A DNA stretch of 64,000 nt from Vibrio alfacsensis (GCF_003544875.1 NZ_CP032093.1:434001-498000), one strand, 5' to 3'; shown: positions 1 through 10,290, numbered from the stretch's first letter. Notes: generated by a model not told the origin, from the sequence alone. Translations and numbers: made by a program.

Positions 1-782
1 GTTTATGGCAAGTCTCTCCACTGACGAACCTTTCTATCCCACAGGATGACATTACTTTCCCTGCTCCTTTGAGTCAGGTTTTACCCGCTGAACTGACAGA
101 AGAAGCAATTCGTCAGCAAGAGTGGCACCTGATGCACGACATCGAAGTAGATGAATCCATGATGGCATTCCCAGCGGTAGAAATGGTGTTGGGTGGCGTG
201 GATTACCATGCAGAAGTGCGTTTGAACGGAGTCGCATTGTTCGATTGTGACGGTTCACAAAGCGTGTATAAAAAAGACATTCGCCCATTTATGCAGATGG
301 GACGTAACCGTTTTGAGATCCTGTTCCTTGAGGAAGAAGAAGATCTTCTGCTGGATGAGGATAAGCCAGAGTTATGTTCACTTGCGGAACACAAATACCA
401 AAAGTCTGATGATCGCTTAGGGGTATGGCAAGAGCCGTATTTGCAGTTCATTCGCAATGTGCGTTTAGACCGTGTGGCAACCGAGCAGATTTGGCACCAC
501 GGTGGCGGTTGTGAGTTTAAAGTGGACTTGTACTACCAAACTTTTGCGCCGGGTCTTGTATCGGCATCGGTTAAGTTTAATGGCATGACTTACCATATTC
601 CTATTGATGTCCGAGCGGATCATGCGAGTGCTTTATTCCAGATCGAAGCGCCAAAATATGCCGATTTGAATGATCCCGCTCCAAAAGATCTCTACGAACT
701 CGTGGTGGAGTTGGATGGGCAATGCCAAGCATTTACAGTGGCACTTAGCCAAGAACTCTGTGTTACCCACCTTGTACTTTAA
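1..782 (+). CDS. Partial beta-sandwich (GH2 jelly-roll-like) protein, 5' end outside window
   Basis: The reading frame is open from base 3 to the stop at 782, so the true start lies upstream; an internal TTG at 69 is not a convincing start. At least 260 residues are visible. The segment with motifs 'YHAEVRLNGVALF' and 'RNRFEILFLEEEEDL' looks like the sugar-binding jelly-roll fold of family 2 glycoside hydrolases, where a ligand-like beta-sandwich precedes the catalytic barrel. No catalytic domain is seen in the visible part. It converges on the GNAT gene with a 16-bp gap. The family assignment is inference from pattern only; an uncharacterised accessory carbohydrate protein is equally possible. 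Confidence 0.45.
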   Translation, partial: LWQVSPLTNLSIPQDDITFPAPLSQVLPAELTEEAIRQQEWHLMHDIEVDESMMAFPAVEMVLGGVDYHAEVRLNGVALFDCDGSQSVYKKDIRPFMQMGRNRFEILFLEEEEDLLLDEDKPELCSLAEHKYQKSDDRLGVWQEPYLQFIRNVRLDRVATEQIWHHGGGCEFKVDLYYQTFAPGLVSASVKFNGMTYHIPIDVRADHASALFQIEAPKYADLNDPAPKDLYELVVELDGQCQAFTVALSQELCVTHLVL

Positions 783-798
783 GTTTGGGGATAAAACG

Positions 799-1293
799 CT
801 ATAACGTCTTAAGCATCACGACTTCACATGCATCATGCCCTGTTTGTCCTAGCGGGGCATCGAGATGCTCAAAGCCTAGCTTTTCATACAAGCCTACCGC
901 TTCTCTTAGACATTCTGTCGTTTCTAAATAGCACTGCTGATACCCAAACTGTTTCGCCAGTTGTAAGCTCAATGCGACGATGCGTTTAGCTAAGCCGTGC
1001 CCTCGTGTTTGAGGTAAGAAGTACATCTTTTGCAGCTCACACACATTTGGCTCACCAGCTAAAGGTGCAAAGCCGCCGCCGCCGACAATCTCGCCTTGGT
1101 ATTCGACTACCCAGTAGGCAGCGCCTTGTTGGTCGTAAACCGAGTGCATGTCATCCAGTGTTGGATCGGCCACACCATAACCTTTGTCTGCGGTTAAACC
1201 GTATTCTGCAGAGACTGTGCGAATAACTTGAGCAATGCCAGAGTTATCTTGCGCTGTGATTGTACGGAGGGTGAAACCAGCAATTTGTTTCAT
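799..1293 (-). CDS. GNAT family N-acetyltransferase
   Basis: A 164-residue single-domain protein with the GNAT fold: acetyl-CoA-binding motif A is visible as '[12 protein letters not shown]', preceded by the beta4 strand 'ELQKMYFLP' and followed by 'GFEHL' typical of motif B. It should transfer an acetyl group from acetyl-CoA to an unknown small molecule or protein amine. I place the start at the ATG at 1293 (MKQIAGF) rather than at 1317, because 1317 lies inside the terminator hairpin of the upstream DUF2061 gene. Substrate cannot be told from sequence. Confidence 0.85.
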   Translation of the reverse strand: MKQIAGFTLRTITAQDNSGIAQVIRTVSAEYGLTADKGYGVADPTLDDMHSVYDQQGAAYWVVEYQGEIVGGGGFAPLAGEPNVCELQKMYFLPQTRGHGLAKRIVALSLQLAKQFGYQQCYLETTECLREAVGLYEKLGFEHLDAPLGQTGHDACEVVMLKTL

Positions 1294-1303
1294 GTTTTGC
1301 CTA

Positions 1304-1329
1304 TAAAAAAGGGTCACGAGTTGTGACCC
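1304..1329 (-). terminator. Rho-independent terminator of the DUF2061 gene
   Basis: Stem GGGTCAC/GTGACCC with a 5-nt loop followed on the minus strand by a run of six T. It lies 13 bp past the stop of the DUF2061 gene and just before the GNAT start, separating the two transcription units. Confidence 0.75.
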
Positions 1330-1341
1330 AATATATTTCGT

Positions 1342-1743
1342 TTAAGCGTGTTGGTGCAAACAAAACTGTGGTGCTGCTTGGCTATCTGATTGACGCATCC
1401 ACACTTTCTCGTGGAAGTAGTAAGCCACTGTGTTCAAGCTTGGCTCGAGCATCGCCATAACACCACCAACAAACGCATCACCTGTTAGCAAGTAAACTAC
1501 GGTAAAGGCAACACTGAAGTGGATAGTGGCAAAGCTTGCGGTTTTTAATTTGGTCATCCACTGACGAGCTTTAAGCGCTGGGACTTTTGCCCATGCCTTT
1601 TCATGAAAGTAGAAAGCGACGGTGTTCACTGAAGGCTCAATCATGGCAATTAAACTACCAATGAGAATGTCGCCAGTAAGCACGTAAGCGACACTAAACG
1701 CGATAGTAAAATGGAGTGCTGCAAAGGTTAGTGTCTTTTTCAT
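1342..1743 (-). CDS. Tandem DUF2061 membrane protein
   Basis: A 133-residue protein consisting of two copies of the DUF2061 unit (about residues 3-50 and 65-115). Each copy has a 'F.ALHFTIAFSVAY/F.TIHFSVAFTVVYLLTGD' hydrophobic helix, a short loop, a second helix ending in 'EPS(V/L)NTVA(F/Y)YFHEK'. The repeated 'FHEKxW' motif marks the end of each unit. DUF2061 proteins are small inner-membrane proteins of unknown function. Upstream on the coding strand lies a near-consensus Fur box, suggesting iron-repressed expression. Single-copy DUF2061 proteins are common; the duplication is visible here directly. Confidence 0.85.
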   Translation of the reverse strand: MKKTLTFAALHFTIAFSVAYVLTGDILIGSLIAMIEPSVNTVAFYFHEKAWAKVPALKARQWMTKLKTASFATIHFSVAFTVVYLLTGDAFVGGVMAMLEPSLNTVAYYFHEKVWMRQSDSQAAPQFCLHQHA

Positions 1744-1785
1744 GATAATTACTCAATCGTTGTGTTGTTTCGATAGAGCTATTAT

Positions 1786-1800
1786 TGAGAATTATTATCA
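1786..1800 (-). promoter_or_regulatory. Putative Fur box upstream of DUF2061 gene
   Basis: Plus-strand TGAGAATTATTATCA matches the 7-1-7 Fur consensus TGATAATnATTATCA in 14 of the 15 positions (centre free). It sits 43-57 bp upstream of the ATG at 1743, a position suited to repression. Confidence 0.6.
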
Positions 1801-1911
1801 TTAAGTCTAATGGGCAGTTAAGATTAGTTTGATAGGTAAAACTATTAAATGGGAGGAAGAGTAGGAGAGAAGAATGAATATCTTTGAAAGCTGTCCGAGC
1901 GATAAAATGCA

Positions 1912-1943
1912 AAAAAAGGGTTGATGCTTTCACACCAACCCTT
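1912..1943 (-). terminator. Rho-independent terminator of valS
   Basis: Stem AAAGGGTTG/CAACCCTTT with a T-run on the minus strand, 28 bp past the valS stop. Confidence 0.75.
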
Positions 1944-1970
1944 TGATTCTTTTATTCTAGTTTTTAGCGA

Positions 1971-4826
1971 TTAAAGTGCAGCGATCGTTGTCTTCTGCTC
2001 TTCTAGCTTAGCTAGCGTCTCTTTGTAGCCGTCAAGCTTCTCACGCTCTTTAGCAACAACGGCTTCAGGCGCTTTTGCTACGAAGCCTTCGTTACCTAGT
2101 TTGCCTTCGATACGCTTGATTTCGCCGTGAGTCTTCTTGATTTCACCATCTAGACGAGCAAGTTCTGCGTCTTTGTCGATCAGACCTGCCATTGGGATCA
2201 TCAGCTCAGACTTAGCAACCAATGCCGTTGCACACGCTGGCGTTTCTTCACCTGCTGCAAGTACGCGTACTGATTCTAGTTTTGCTAGAGACATCAGTAC
2301 TTGTTTGTTTGCTTCTAGGCGAGCTGCGTCTTTTTCGTCAGCTTTAAGCATTGCATCAAGCGGTTTACCTGGGTTGATGTCGTATTCAGCACGTAGGTTA
2401 CGGATGCTTGTAATGAACGCTTTCACCCATTCAATATCGTCTAGCGCTTCTTGGTTGAAGTTTGCTTCGTCGAATTGAGGCAGTGCTTGCAGCATAATTG
2501 TCTCGCCTTCTACACCTTCAACCAGTGGCTTGATGCTTTGCCAGATAGTTTCAGTGATGTAAGGAATCACTGGGTGAGCTAGACGTAGAGTCTTCTCAAG
2601 AACTGTGATTAGTGTACGACGAGTACCACGTTGTTGCGCTTCAGTACCTTTCCAGAGAACGGGTTTAGTTAGCTCTAGGTACCAGTCACAGAATTGGTTC
2701 CAGATGAATTCGTAAAGCGTGTTAGATGCCATATCTAGACGGAAGTTGTCGATATGGTTGTTGAACGCTTTCGCCGCGAGTTCAAACTGAGACTCGATCC
2801 ACTTGTCCGCTAGTGAGTATTCAATCTCACCACCGTTGAAGCCACAATCTTGCTCTTCTGTGTTCATCATTACGTAACGGCTTGCGTTCCATAGTTTGTT
2901 ACAGAAGTTACGGTAACCCTCAAGACGCTTCATATCCCAGTTGATATCGCGACCTGTTGATGCCATTGCTGCAAGAGTGAAACGCAGTGCGTCTGTACCG
3001 TATGCTTCGATACCGTTTTCAAACGTCTTACGAGTGTTCTTCTCGATCTTCTTCGCTAGCTGAGGCTGCATCATGTTGCCACAACGCTTCTCTACTAGAG
3101 ACTCTAGGTCGATACCATCGATCATGTCGATTGGGTCAAGTACGTTACCTTTCGACTTAGACATCTTGTCGCCGTTTTCGTCACGGATTAGACCAGTAAC
3201 GTAAACCGTCTTAAATGGTACTTGTGGTTTGCCGTTTTCGTCTTTCACGAAGTGCATGGTCATCATGATCATGCGCGCAACCCAGAAGAAGATGATGTCG
3301 AAACCAGTTACTAGTACGTCTGAAGGGTGGAATACTTTCAGATCGTCAGTTTGCTCTGGCCAACCTTGAGTACCGAACGTCCATAGTGCAGAAGAGAACC
3401 AGGTATCCAGTACGTCTTCGTCTTGGTGAAGTTCAATGACTGACTCTAGGTTGTTGTTCTTACGAACTTCGTCTTCGTCACGACCTACGTAAACATTGCC
3501 TTGGTTATCGTACCAAGCAGGGATGCGGTGACCCCACCATAGCTGACGAGAGATACACCAGTCTTGAACGTCACGCATCCAAGAGAAGTACATGTTTTCG
3601 TATTGCTTAGGAACGAATTGGATGTCGCCGTTTTCTACTGCTTCAACCGCCGTTTTCGCTAGAGGTGCAGTACGCACGTACCATTGGTCCGTTAGCATTG
3701 GTTCGATAACCACGCCACCACGGTCGCCGTAAGGAACTTGTAGATCGTGATCTTTCACTTCTTCAAGTAGACCTAGCTCATCGAATTCAGCAACGATAGC
3801 TTTACGAGCAGCAAAACGCTCCATACCGTGGTATTTAGCTGGTAGTTCTGTGCTGTACGCGTCGCTTGCTTCGCCGTTCGTGTTGAATACTTCAGAAGCG
3901 TCACGGATGTTCGCGTCGAAAGTCAGAATGTTGATCATTGGTAGCTGGTGGCGCTTACCAACTTCGTAGTCGTTGAAGTCGTGCGCAGGTGTGATTTTCA
4001 CACAGCCAGTACCTTTTTCCATATCTGCGTGCTCATCGCCCACGATTGGGATGCGACGATCAACGATAGGAAGAATAATGTCTTTACCGATAAGATCTTT
4101 GTAACGTGGATCTTCTGGGTTAACCGCAACACCAGTATCGCCTAGCATGGTCTCAGGACGAGTCGTTGCAACAACGATGTAGTCTTTGCCATCTGCTGTT
4201 TTAACGCCATCTGCTAGTGGGTAGCGGAAGTGCCACATGTTGCCTTTGGTGTCTTTGTTCTCTACTTCTAGGTCTGAGATAGCTGTATGTAGCTTTGGAT
4301 CCCAGTTAACTAGACGCTTACCGCGGTAGATTAGGTCGTCTTCGTATAGACGTACGAACACTTCTTGAACGGCGTTAGATAGACCATCGTCCATCGTAAA
4401 ACGCTCACGATCCCAGTCTACAGATGCGCCAAGACGACGAAGCTGTTTAGTGATAGTGCCGCCTGATTCGCCTTTCCATTCCCAGATTTTGTCGATGAAA
4501 GCTTCACGACCGTAATCGTGTTTTGTTTTGCCTTCTTCTGCAGCGATCTTACGCTCAACAACCATCTGTGTTGCGATACCTGCGTGGTCCGTACCTACCT
4601 GCCAAAGAGTATTTTTACCCTTCATGCGCTCACAACGGATAAGCGTATCCATGATCGTATCTTGGAACGCGTGGCCCATGTGTAGGCTACCAGTGACGTT
4701 CGGTGGCGGAATCATGATGCTGTAAGCTTCTTTAGTAGTGTCACCGTGTGGCTTAAAGTAGCCTTTCTCTTCCCAAGTCTGATACAGAGCTTGTTCGATT
4801 GAAGTTGGGTTGTATGTCTTTTCCAT
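1971..4826 (-). CDS. valS: Valyl-tRNA synthetase
   Basis: Class I aminoacyl-tRNA synthetase charging tRNA-Val in the cytoplasm. The 951-residue length is typical for the bacterial enzyme. The HIGH signature is 'GSLHMGHA' with H49 and H52, and the KMSKS loop is 'DKMSKSKGN' with K at about 554. The inserted editing (CP1) domain lies between, with '[17 protein letters not shown]' near residues 220-240. The C-terminus carries the coiled-coil arm, rich in K/E/A, that contacts tRNA-Val. It lies downstream of holC in the conserved pepA-holC-valS order. Confidence 0.98.
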   Translation of the reverse strand: MEKTYNPTSIEQALYQTWEEKGYFKPHGDTTKEAYSIMIPPPNVTGSLHMGHAFQDTIMDTLIRCERMKGKNTLWQVGTDHAGIATQMVVERKIAAEEGKTKHDYGREAFIDKIWEWKGESGGTITKQLRRLGASVDWDRERFTMDDGLSNAVQEVFVRLYEDDLIYRGKRLVNWDPKLHTAISDLEVENKDTKGNMWHFRYPLADGVKTADGKDYIVVATTRPETMLGDTGVAVNPEDPRYKDLIGKDIILPIVDRRIPIVGDEHADMEKGTGCVKITPAHDFNDYEVGKRHQLPMINILTFDANIRDASEVFNTNGEASDAYSTELPAKYHGMERFAARKAIVAEFDELGLLEEVKDHDLQVPYGDRGGVVIEPMLTDQWYVRTAPLAKTAVEAVENGDIQFVPKQYENMYFSWMRDVQDWCISRQLWWGHRIPAWYDNQGNVYVGRDEDEVRKNNNLESVIELHQDEDVLDTWFSSALWTFGTQGWPEQTDDLKVFHPSDVLVTGFDIIFFWVARMIMMTMHFVKDENGKPQVPFKTVYVTGLIRDENGDKMSKSKGNVLDPIDMIDGIDLESLVEKRCGNMMQPQLAKKIEKNTRKTFENGIEAYGTDALRFTLAAMASTGRDINWDMKRLEGYRNFCNKLWNASRYVMMNTEEQDCGFNGGEIEYSLADKWIESQFELAAKAFNNHIDNFRLDMASNTLYEFIWNQFCDWYLELTKPVLWKGTEAQQRGTRRTLITVLEKTLRLAHPVIPYITETIWQSIKPLVEGVEGETIMLQALPQFDEANFNQEALDDIEWVKAFITSIRNLRAEYDINPGKPLDAMLKADEKDAARLEANKQVLMSLAKLESVRVLAAGEETPACATALVAKSELMIPMAGLIDKDAELARLDGEIKKTHGEIKRIEGKLGNEGFVAKAPEAVVAKEREKLDGYKETLAKLEEQKTTIAAL

Positions 4827-4922
4827 AGCGCTCTTTTAATGGATACGTTGATGGTTGAATCTAAGTCAATCTTTATAAGTGAGGGATCTTCGTAAGATCA
4901 CCTTAACTATAAGGATTGACCG

Positions 4923-5374
4923 TTAAGGATAATCAATTTCGATTGTTTGCAGTTGGTATCCTGCTTGACGATAAATTTTATACCTTTCTCTTGCGAGCTG
5001 TTTAGCTTTTTCTTCGCAAGGGACGAAGTCTACCACTTGAGCAAACTTGTTCGCAAAGGTTGTCTCATTTTCCGCCAAATTAATTACCAACTGACGATTC
5101 CAAGATGGCTTAACACCCTCATGGCCAATTTCTATATTCGTAGCGTATTTGGGCCCTTCACCTACGAGATTATGTGCCATGTACTTATCAGCATCAATTT
5201 GCCAGAAAGCCTCAGCAAGTTGCTCCGCGTGCCGTTTATCTTGGCAGTTCAAATATACTTTAGCGCCTTGACGAGCAAAGTGCTGAGTCAAAACACGATG
5301 TATTGTTCAAACCCCGAAACGGTTGCTTGTGGGCTTTCTTCTTTAATGATGTAGAAAGTGGCGTTGTGCATCAT
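4923..5374 (-). pseudogene. holC: DNA polymerase III chi subunit, apparent frameshift
   Basis: HolC links the clamp loader to single-strand-binding protein. The N-terminal part reads from ATG at 5374 (or 5371) as 'HNATFYIIKEESPQATV' and stops at a TGA at about 5291; the rest, from 'LTQHFARQGAKVYL' to 'RERYKIYRQAGYQLQT', is in the -1 frame down to 4923. Adding one T to the TTTT run at about 5290-5293 gives a continuous protein of about 150 residues, the usual size, reading '...QYIVFLTQHFARQ...'. Position between pepA and valS is the conserved one. Probably an assembly artefact rather than a true null. Confidence 0.85.
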
Positions 5375-5446
5375 TCTCTCGTTTGCTTAAGGTCTCATCC
5401 TAAGACCATCTTAACCCTCATTCATTCTCAAGAATATTGGGATAAT

Positions 5447-5471
5447 AAAAAAGGGCCTTGCGGCCCTTTTT
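5447..5471 (-). terminator. Rho-independent terminator of pepA
   Basis: Stem AAGGGCC/GGCCCTT with loop TTGC region and a T-run on the minus strand, 16 bp past the pepA stop. It separates pepA from holC-valS, so holC probably has its own promoter. Confidence 0.8.
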
Positions 5472-5486
5472 GATGTTGTTCAGAAA

Positions 5487-6995
5487 TTACTCTTCTGTCT
5501 CTTGGCCGCTACGGTTCAAAAGGAATTGGACAAGCATTGAGACAGGACGACCTGTCGAGCCTTTTGCTGCCCCTGATTTCCATGCAGTACCCGCGATATC
5601 AATGTGTGCCCAGTTGTACTTCTTAGTAAACTTAGACAAGAAGCAACCCGCAGTAATTGTGCCTGCTGGACGGCCACCGATGTTTGCCATATCAGCAAAT
5701 GGGCTCTTCAACTGTTCATGGTACTCATCTGCCATTGGTAAACGCCATGCGCGGTCACTCGCTTGCTCTGATGCGTTAACTAACTCGTGAGACAGTGGGT
5801 TGTGGTTTGAAAGTACGCCACTGATGTGGTGACCAAGTGCGATAACACAAGCTCCCGTCAACGTTGCAACGTCAACCACACAATCTGGTTCGAAACGCTC
5901 TACGTAAGTCAGTGCATCACACAATACCAAGCGACCCTCAGCGTCTGTGTTCAGAACTTCAACGGTTTGGCCAGACATGGTTGTTAAGATATCACCTGGA
6001 CGGTAAGCGTTGCTGCCTGGCATGTTTTCACAACCAGCAAGTACGCCAACTACGTTTAACGGTAGATTCAGTTTTGCCAACGCTTTCATGGTACCGAATA
6101 CAGATGCCGCACCACACATGTCGTACTTCATCTCATCCATACCTTCACCAGGTTTTAGTGAGATACCGCCCGAATCGAAAGTCAGACCTTTACCAATTAG
6201 TACGATAGGTTTTGCATCTGAATCTGGATTGCCTTTGTACTCGATGACAGACATCATAGATTCATTTTTGGAGCCACGACCTACCGCTAGGTAAGAGGTC
6301 ATGCCTAGTTTTTCCATCTCTTGCTCACCAATGATTTTGGTCGTAACTGTTTCGTAGTCATCGGCAAGACGACGAGCTTGAGAAGCTAGGTAAGCTGGAT
6401 TTGCTACGTTAGGCGGCATGTTGCCTAGATCTTTCGATGCTTTTACACCAGACGCAATCGCTAAGCCATGAGAAATAGCTTTCTCACCTAGGTTTAGCTC
6501 ACGACGCGTTGGTACGTTGAATACAAGTTTACGCAGTGGGCGACGAGTTTCTGGTTTCACGCTCTTGAATTGGTTGAACGTGTATAGACCATCTTTTGTT
6601 GCTTCAACAGCCTGGCGAACTTTCCAATAAGTATCGCGGCCTTTAACGTGCAGCTCTGTTAAGAAACATACGGCTTCCATTGAGCCTGTTTCGTTAAGTG
6701 TGCTGATCGTCTTTTGAATGATTTCCTTGTACTGGCGCTCGCCTAGTTCACGTTCTTTACCACAACCTACGAGTAGAACGCGCTCTGACAATACACCTGG
6801 TACTTGATGCAGTAGTAGCATCTGACCAGGTTTACCCTCTAGATCACCACGGCGAAGTAGTGAACTGATGTAACCGTCACTGATTTTATCAAGTTGTTCG
6901 GCTACTGGAGAGAGGCGACGTGGTTCAAACACACCAACAACGATACATGCGCTACGTTGTTTCTCTGGACTGCCACTTTTAACACTGAACTCCAT
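5487..6995 (-). CDS. pepA: Leucyl aminopeptidase (M17)
   Basis: Hexameric two-metal cytosolic aminopeptidase of family M17; in Enterobacteria the same protein also binds DNA in site-specific recombination and gene control. 502 residues, the family's usual length. The N-terminal macro-like domain is followed by the catalytic domain with '[11 protein letters not shown]' and the signature '[10 protein letters not shown]' beginning at N349, which carries metal-binding Asp and Glu. It is divergently transcribed from lptF, 197 bp apart, the arrangement commonly seen in gamma-proteobacteria. Confidence 0.97.
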   Translation of the reverse strand: MEFSVKSGSPEKQRSACIVVGVFEPRRLSPVAEQLDKISDGYISSLLRRGDLEGKPGQMLLLHQVPGVLSERVLLVGCGKERELGERQYKEIIQKTISTLNETGSMEAVCFLTELHVKGRDTYWKVRQAVEATKDGLYTFNQFKSVKPETRRPLRKLVFNVPTRRELNLGEKAISHGLAIASGVKASKDLGNMPPNVANPAYLASQARRLADDYETVTTKIIGEQEMEKLGMTSYLAVGRGSKNESMMSVIEYKGNPDSDAKPIVLIGKGLTFDSGGISLKPGEGMDEMKYDMCGAASVFGTMKALAKLNLPLNVVGVLAGCENMPGSNAYRPGDILTTMSGQTVEVLNTDAEGRLVLCDALTYVERFEPDCVVDVATLTGACVIALGHHISGVLSNHNPLSHELVNASEQASDRAWRLPMADEYHEQLKSPFADMANIGGRPAGTITAGCFLSKFTKKYNWAHIDIAGTAWKSGAAKGSTGRPVSMLVQFLLNRSGQETEE

Positions 6996-7192
6996 GCGTA
7001 CTCCTACATCCTGAAGACAAATTGCTCTAAATGTTAGATAATGAACGCTTACTTGTTGAATTTAAGCTCTAGCATTACCGCTGAGCTGATTTAAGCGCTA
7101 ACATTTAGTTTATAATTTTAAAAAATAAATGGTTCAACGGGAAACTATAGTGATTCGACCAAAAAAACAAGTTTTGTATAGGTAATTTCAGC

Positions 7193-8293
7193 GTGATTAT
7201 TGTTAGATATTTGATCCGCGAAACACTCAAGAGCCAATTTGCGATTTTCTTCGTGCTTTTTTTGGTGTTTGTGAGCCAGAAGTTCATCAGCGTACTTGCT
7301 GATGCTTCTGATGGGGATATTCCAGCCGGTTTGATTTTCTCTGTTGTAGGTCTAAATATGCCTGCGATGGGGCTTTTGATGCTGCCATTAAGTTTGTACA
7401 TCGGCATATTGATTACCTTCGGGCGTCTGTATGCAGAGAGCGAGATCGTGGTTATGAACGCGACAGGTATCGGGAATAAGTTCTTGGTACATGCGGCGTT
7501 GTATTTAGCATTGATTACCTCTGCTGTTGCGGCTTTCAATGCTTTATGGTTATCGCCTTGGTCTCAAGATCGCGTTGAACAACTGTATGAACAGGTGGCT
7601 GCGGAAAACAGCGTTGATCTTTTGAAGAAAGGGCAATTCCAAGGTACGCCAGATGGATCTTCGGTTGTCTTTATTGATGACATAAAAAATAGCACGCTCA
7701 GTAATGTGTTTGTTGCGCAGATGCGTCCACGTGACTCTATCTTGCCTAGTGTGATGTTTTCTTCTTCTGGTGAAGTAAAAGAACTATCCGATGGACGTCA
7801 GATCATCACCATGCATGATGGGACGCGTTATGAAGGTGTGCCTACTCGCGTTGAATATATGGTGACTAAGTTTGATCAATACGAAGGTGTGATTGGTCAA
7901 CGAGAGGTGAAGGAAAAAGGTCGTGATTGGGAAGCTTACCCAACGGTGGATTTAATCGGGCATCCTGATCCGGAAGCTCAGGCCGAACTGCAATGGCGTA
8001 TTTCTTTATTTGTCTGTATTCCATTGTTGACGATGCTCGTCATTCCACTTTCTGCAGTGAATCCGCGTCAGGGACGCTTCGCTAAGATGGGGCCAGCGAT
8101 TTTGATTTACTTAGCCTATTTCCTAGCAATCAGTGCGACGAAATCGGCACTGGAAGATGGAGCGATCCCTGCTGCAATTGGTATGTGGCCGATCAATGCT
8201 ATGTTGCTCATTGTCGCTATTTTGGCAAACATGATGGACAGTGTTCCTGCTCGACGTATGAAAGACAAATTCCGTAAGAAGAGGCTCGCGTAA
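7193..8293 (+). CDS. lptF: LPS export ABC transporter permease LptF
   Basis: One of the two inner-membrane permeases of the LptB2FG machine that extracts lipopolysaccharide from the inner membrane and drives it along the LptCA bridge. 366 residues starting at GTG 7193. Membrane helices are visible near residues 15-32, 50-72 and 100-122, then a periplasmic beta-jellyroll ('SVVFIDDIKNSTLSNVFVA' region), then three C-terminal helices from about residue 270. It is followed 3 bp later by lptG and is divergent from pepA. Confidence 0.96.
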   Translation: MIIVRYLIRETLKSQFAIFFVLFLVFVSQKFISVLADASDGDIPAGLIFSVVGLNMPAMGLLMLPLSLYIGILITFGRLYAESEIVVMNATGIGNKFLVHAALYLALITSAVAAFNALWLSPWSQDRVEQLYEQVAAENSVDLLKKGQFQGTPDGSSVVFIDDIKNSTLSNVFVAQMRPRDSILPSVMFSSSGEVKELSDGRQIITMHDGTRYEGVPTRVEYMVTKFDQYEGVIGQREVKEKGRDWEAYPTVDLIGHPDPEAQAELQWRISLFVCIPLLTMLVIPLSAVNPRQGRFAKMGPAILIYLAYFLAISATKSALEDGAIPAAIGMWPINAMLLIVAILANMMDSVPARRMKDKFRKKRLA

Positions 8294-8296
8294 GCT

Positions 8297-9366
8297 GTGT
8301 TCAAAATCTTAGACCTATATATCGGTAGAACCATTATTTCTACCACAGCCTTGGTTTTGGCGACCTTTGTTGGCTTATCGGGCATCATTAAATACGTAGA
8401 GCAATTGCGTAAGGTTGGGCGTGGTGCTTACGATTTGATGCATGCTCTTTACTTTGTATTGCTGAGTATCCCTCGCGACGTTGAAATGTTTTTCCCAATG
8501 GCGGCACTACTGGGGGCATTGATTGGCCTTGGTATGTTGGCCTCAAGCTCTGAACTTGTTGTGATGCAAGCCGCTGGTTTTTCAAAGTTGGACATTGGTC
8601 TTTCGGTATTGAAAACGGCAGTGCCTCTCATGCTCATCGTAATGACGCTTGGTCAGTGGGGGGCCCCAGAGGCACAAAAGATGGCGCGTGACTTACGAGC
8701 ATTTGCCCTGTCTGGCGGTAGCATTGCTTCGGTCCGAGCTGGGGTATGGGCGCGTGATGCTAACGACTTCATTTTCATTGGAAAAGTTGAGGATGACAAA
8801 CTCTACGGTTTAAACATGTGGCGTTTTGATGAAAATAAGAACCTCGAAAAGTGATCTTTGCGGAAGAGGTGGATTACCAACAAGATAACAATTGGTTGAT
8901 GCGCTACGTACAAATCACGGATATGGAAAATGAAAATGTCATTACCAAGCGTGATTTAGAACAGATGGAATGGCATACCTCTTTAGCGCCAGACAAGCTA
9001 GCGGTAGTAACGGTTAAACCAGAAGAGCTTTCTTTGAGTGGACTGTATGACTACGTTACTTATTTAAAAGCTTCAGAGCAAGATGCTTCGCGCTATGAAC
9101 TGGCGTTTTGGCGTAAGTTGACCCAGCCTTTATCTATCGCAGTGATGATGTTAATGGCACTGTCATTTGTGTTTGGCCCATTGCGCAGTGTGACTATGGG
9201 GGCACGAGTGCTTTCAGGCGTGGTTGCTGGCTTTACGTTCTACATATCCAGTGAATTTTTTGGTCCGCTCACGTTAGTTTATGGCATTCCGCCAGTATTT
9301 GGTGCCTTAGCGCCAAGTTTGGTGTTCTTAGCCATTGCCGTTTCTTTACTAAGAAGAAAGCTATAG
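8297..9366 (+). pseudogene. lptG: LPS export permease LptG, apparent 1-nt frameshift
   Basis: Partner of LptF. The first part (GTG 8297 to TGA 8854, ending 'DENKNLEK') and the second part (from 8851, 'VIFAEEVDYQQDN...' to 'SLLRRKL') together make a 356-residue LptG with N-terminal helices, periplasmic domain and three C-terminal helices. The two frames join if one A is added to the AAAA run at about 8848-8851 ('...NLEKVIFAEE...'). LptG is normally essential in Gram-negative bacteria with LPS, so a genuine disruption is unlikely and a base-calling or assembly error is favoured. Confidence 0.9.
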
Positions 9367-9388
9367 TTATTCAAAAATTAACCGTATA

Positions 9389-9415
9389 AAAGGAAAGCAC
9401 AGTGCTTTCCTTTTT
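9389..9415 (+). terminator. Bidirectional terminator between lptG and RDD gene
   Basis: Palindrome AAAGGAAAGCAC.GTGCTTTCCTTT followed by T-runs on both strands; it serves convergent lptG and the RDD-domain gene. Confidence 0.75.
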
Positions 9416-9434
9416 GTTTGCTTTTACCGCTCTG

Positions 9435-9914
9435 CTATCTCGCTTTTGGCAAGACCACAACTTCGGTTTTTGCCCAGATGTCATGGAAGCCTCGTTTTTG
9501 CGGATCAATTGGAACCGTTAGGTTTGCCAATCCAAAACCAGAGGTTGCCAAGCGAATTAACGCTTGAGTGATGGTAATAGGTCCACCATCTTTGCTGTTA
9601 CGGATCTGCATCTTCCAAGCTCGCATCCCTAGGGTTTGTCCTGCTCTTGTCCAGAAAAATACAAAGAAGTAAATCCATACCGCTGCAAGATATAATGTGA
9701 ACAGTGGGCTTAGCACCGGATGTTTTCCTAGCATATCAGCAGCATCCACATATTCGCCATAGCTTAATAACCCTGCAGCATTCAAAGCAAAAACAATTGC
9801 CATGACGACTCCCGCAGCCATCATCTCGATCGCGAGGATGATAAGAGTGTCATAAATCAAAGCCGCGATTCGACGAAAAAAACCGGCGGGTGGAAGAGTC
9901 GTTGAAGTAGTCAT
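9435..9914 (-). CDS. RDD family membrane protein
   Basis: A 159-residue integral membrane protein with the RDD family layout. The R of the family name is in 'PAGFFRRIAALIYDTLIIL' (residues about 8-26), followed by helices at about 18-45 and 70-95, and 'RAGQTLGMRAWKMQIR' at about 108-123, where the conserved G-T-L-G-x-R/W motif is clear. RDD proteins are small transporters or stress-related membrane proteins; the role here is unknown. Convergent with lptG. Confidence 0.85.
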   Translation of the reverse strand: MTTSTTLPPAGFFRRIAALIYDTLIILAIEMMAAGVVMAIVFALNAAGLLSYGEYVDAADMLGKHPVLSPLFTLYLAAVWIYFFVFFWTRAGQTLGMRAWKMQIRNSKDGGPITITQALIRLATSGFGLANLTVPIDPQKRGFHDIWAKTEVVVLPKAR

Positions 9915-10135
9915 AGTTCTATCACTTACCTTTAAAATTGTGCGTCAGAATATAGATTCCGCTTGCTTGTGAAAAGAGACCTAACGCACAGAGTCACAGT
10001 TTACGATCAGATTGATTATGTTATTCGAGAAAGTTTAGAGACAGCAGTAGAGGGGAATCACCCATCAGAATAGATTCTTTATCACACTTTGTGGCTAAAT
10101 TATCAGCAAACGGTCGTTATCAAAGATTTTTCTGC

Positions 10136-10163
10136 TTGCGAAGCATAAAAGCTTACGTATAAT
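10136..10163 (+). promoter_or_regulatory. Promoter of tRNA-Leu
   Basis: -35 TTGCGA (10136-10141), 16-bp spacer, -10 TATAAT (10158-10163); the tRNA begins 31 bp later. Confidence 0.6.
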
Positions 10164-10194
10164 GCCAATCATCAAAGAGCAATAGCCCAAAGAT

Positions 10195-10279
10195 GCCGGT
10201 ATGGTGAAATTGGTATACACGACGGATTCAAAATCCGTTGCCTTCGGGCGTGGCGGTTCAAGTCCGCCTACCGGTACCA
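10195..10279 (+). tRNA. tRNA-Leu (CAA)
   Basis: 85-nt class II tRNA. Acceptor GCCGGTA pairs with TACCGGT (first pair G-U), anticodon loop TTCAAAA gives anticodon CAA, the long variable arm is TGCCTTCGGGCG, the T-loop is TTCAAGT and the CCA is encoded. Its 3' half is the attachment site of the 13.7-kb element: the element supplies the present 3' half and the displaced original copy lies at 23896. Confidence 0.97.
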
Positions 10280-10283
10280 TATT
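10227..10283 (+). repeat. attL: 57-bp direct repeat within tRNA-Leu 3' half
   Basis: Identical over 57 bp to 23896-23952, starting in the anticodon loop (TTCAAAATCC) and ending just past the CCA (ACCATATT). Flanking sequences differ immediately on both sides. Typical attachment duplication of a tRNA-targeting tyrosine integrase. Confidence 0.92.
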
Positions 10284-10290
10284 CAAGATA

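Noticed and set aside
10095..10286. Minus-strand reading frame giving 'VGGLEPPRPKATDFESV' over tRNA-Leu (also at 23746-24033 over attR)
   Set aside because: It is the antisense translation of the tRNA-Leu sequence, a well-known spurious call; the repeated peptide only reflects the att duplication.
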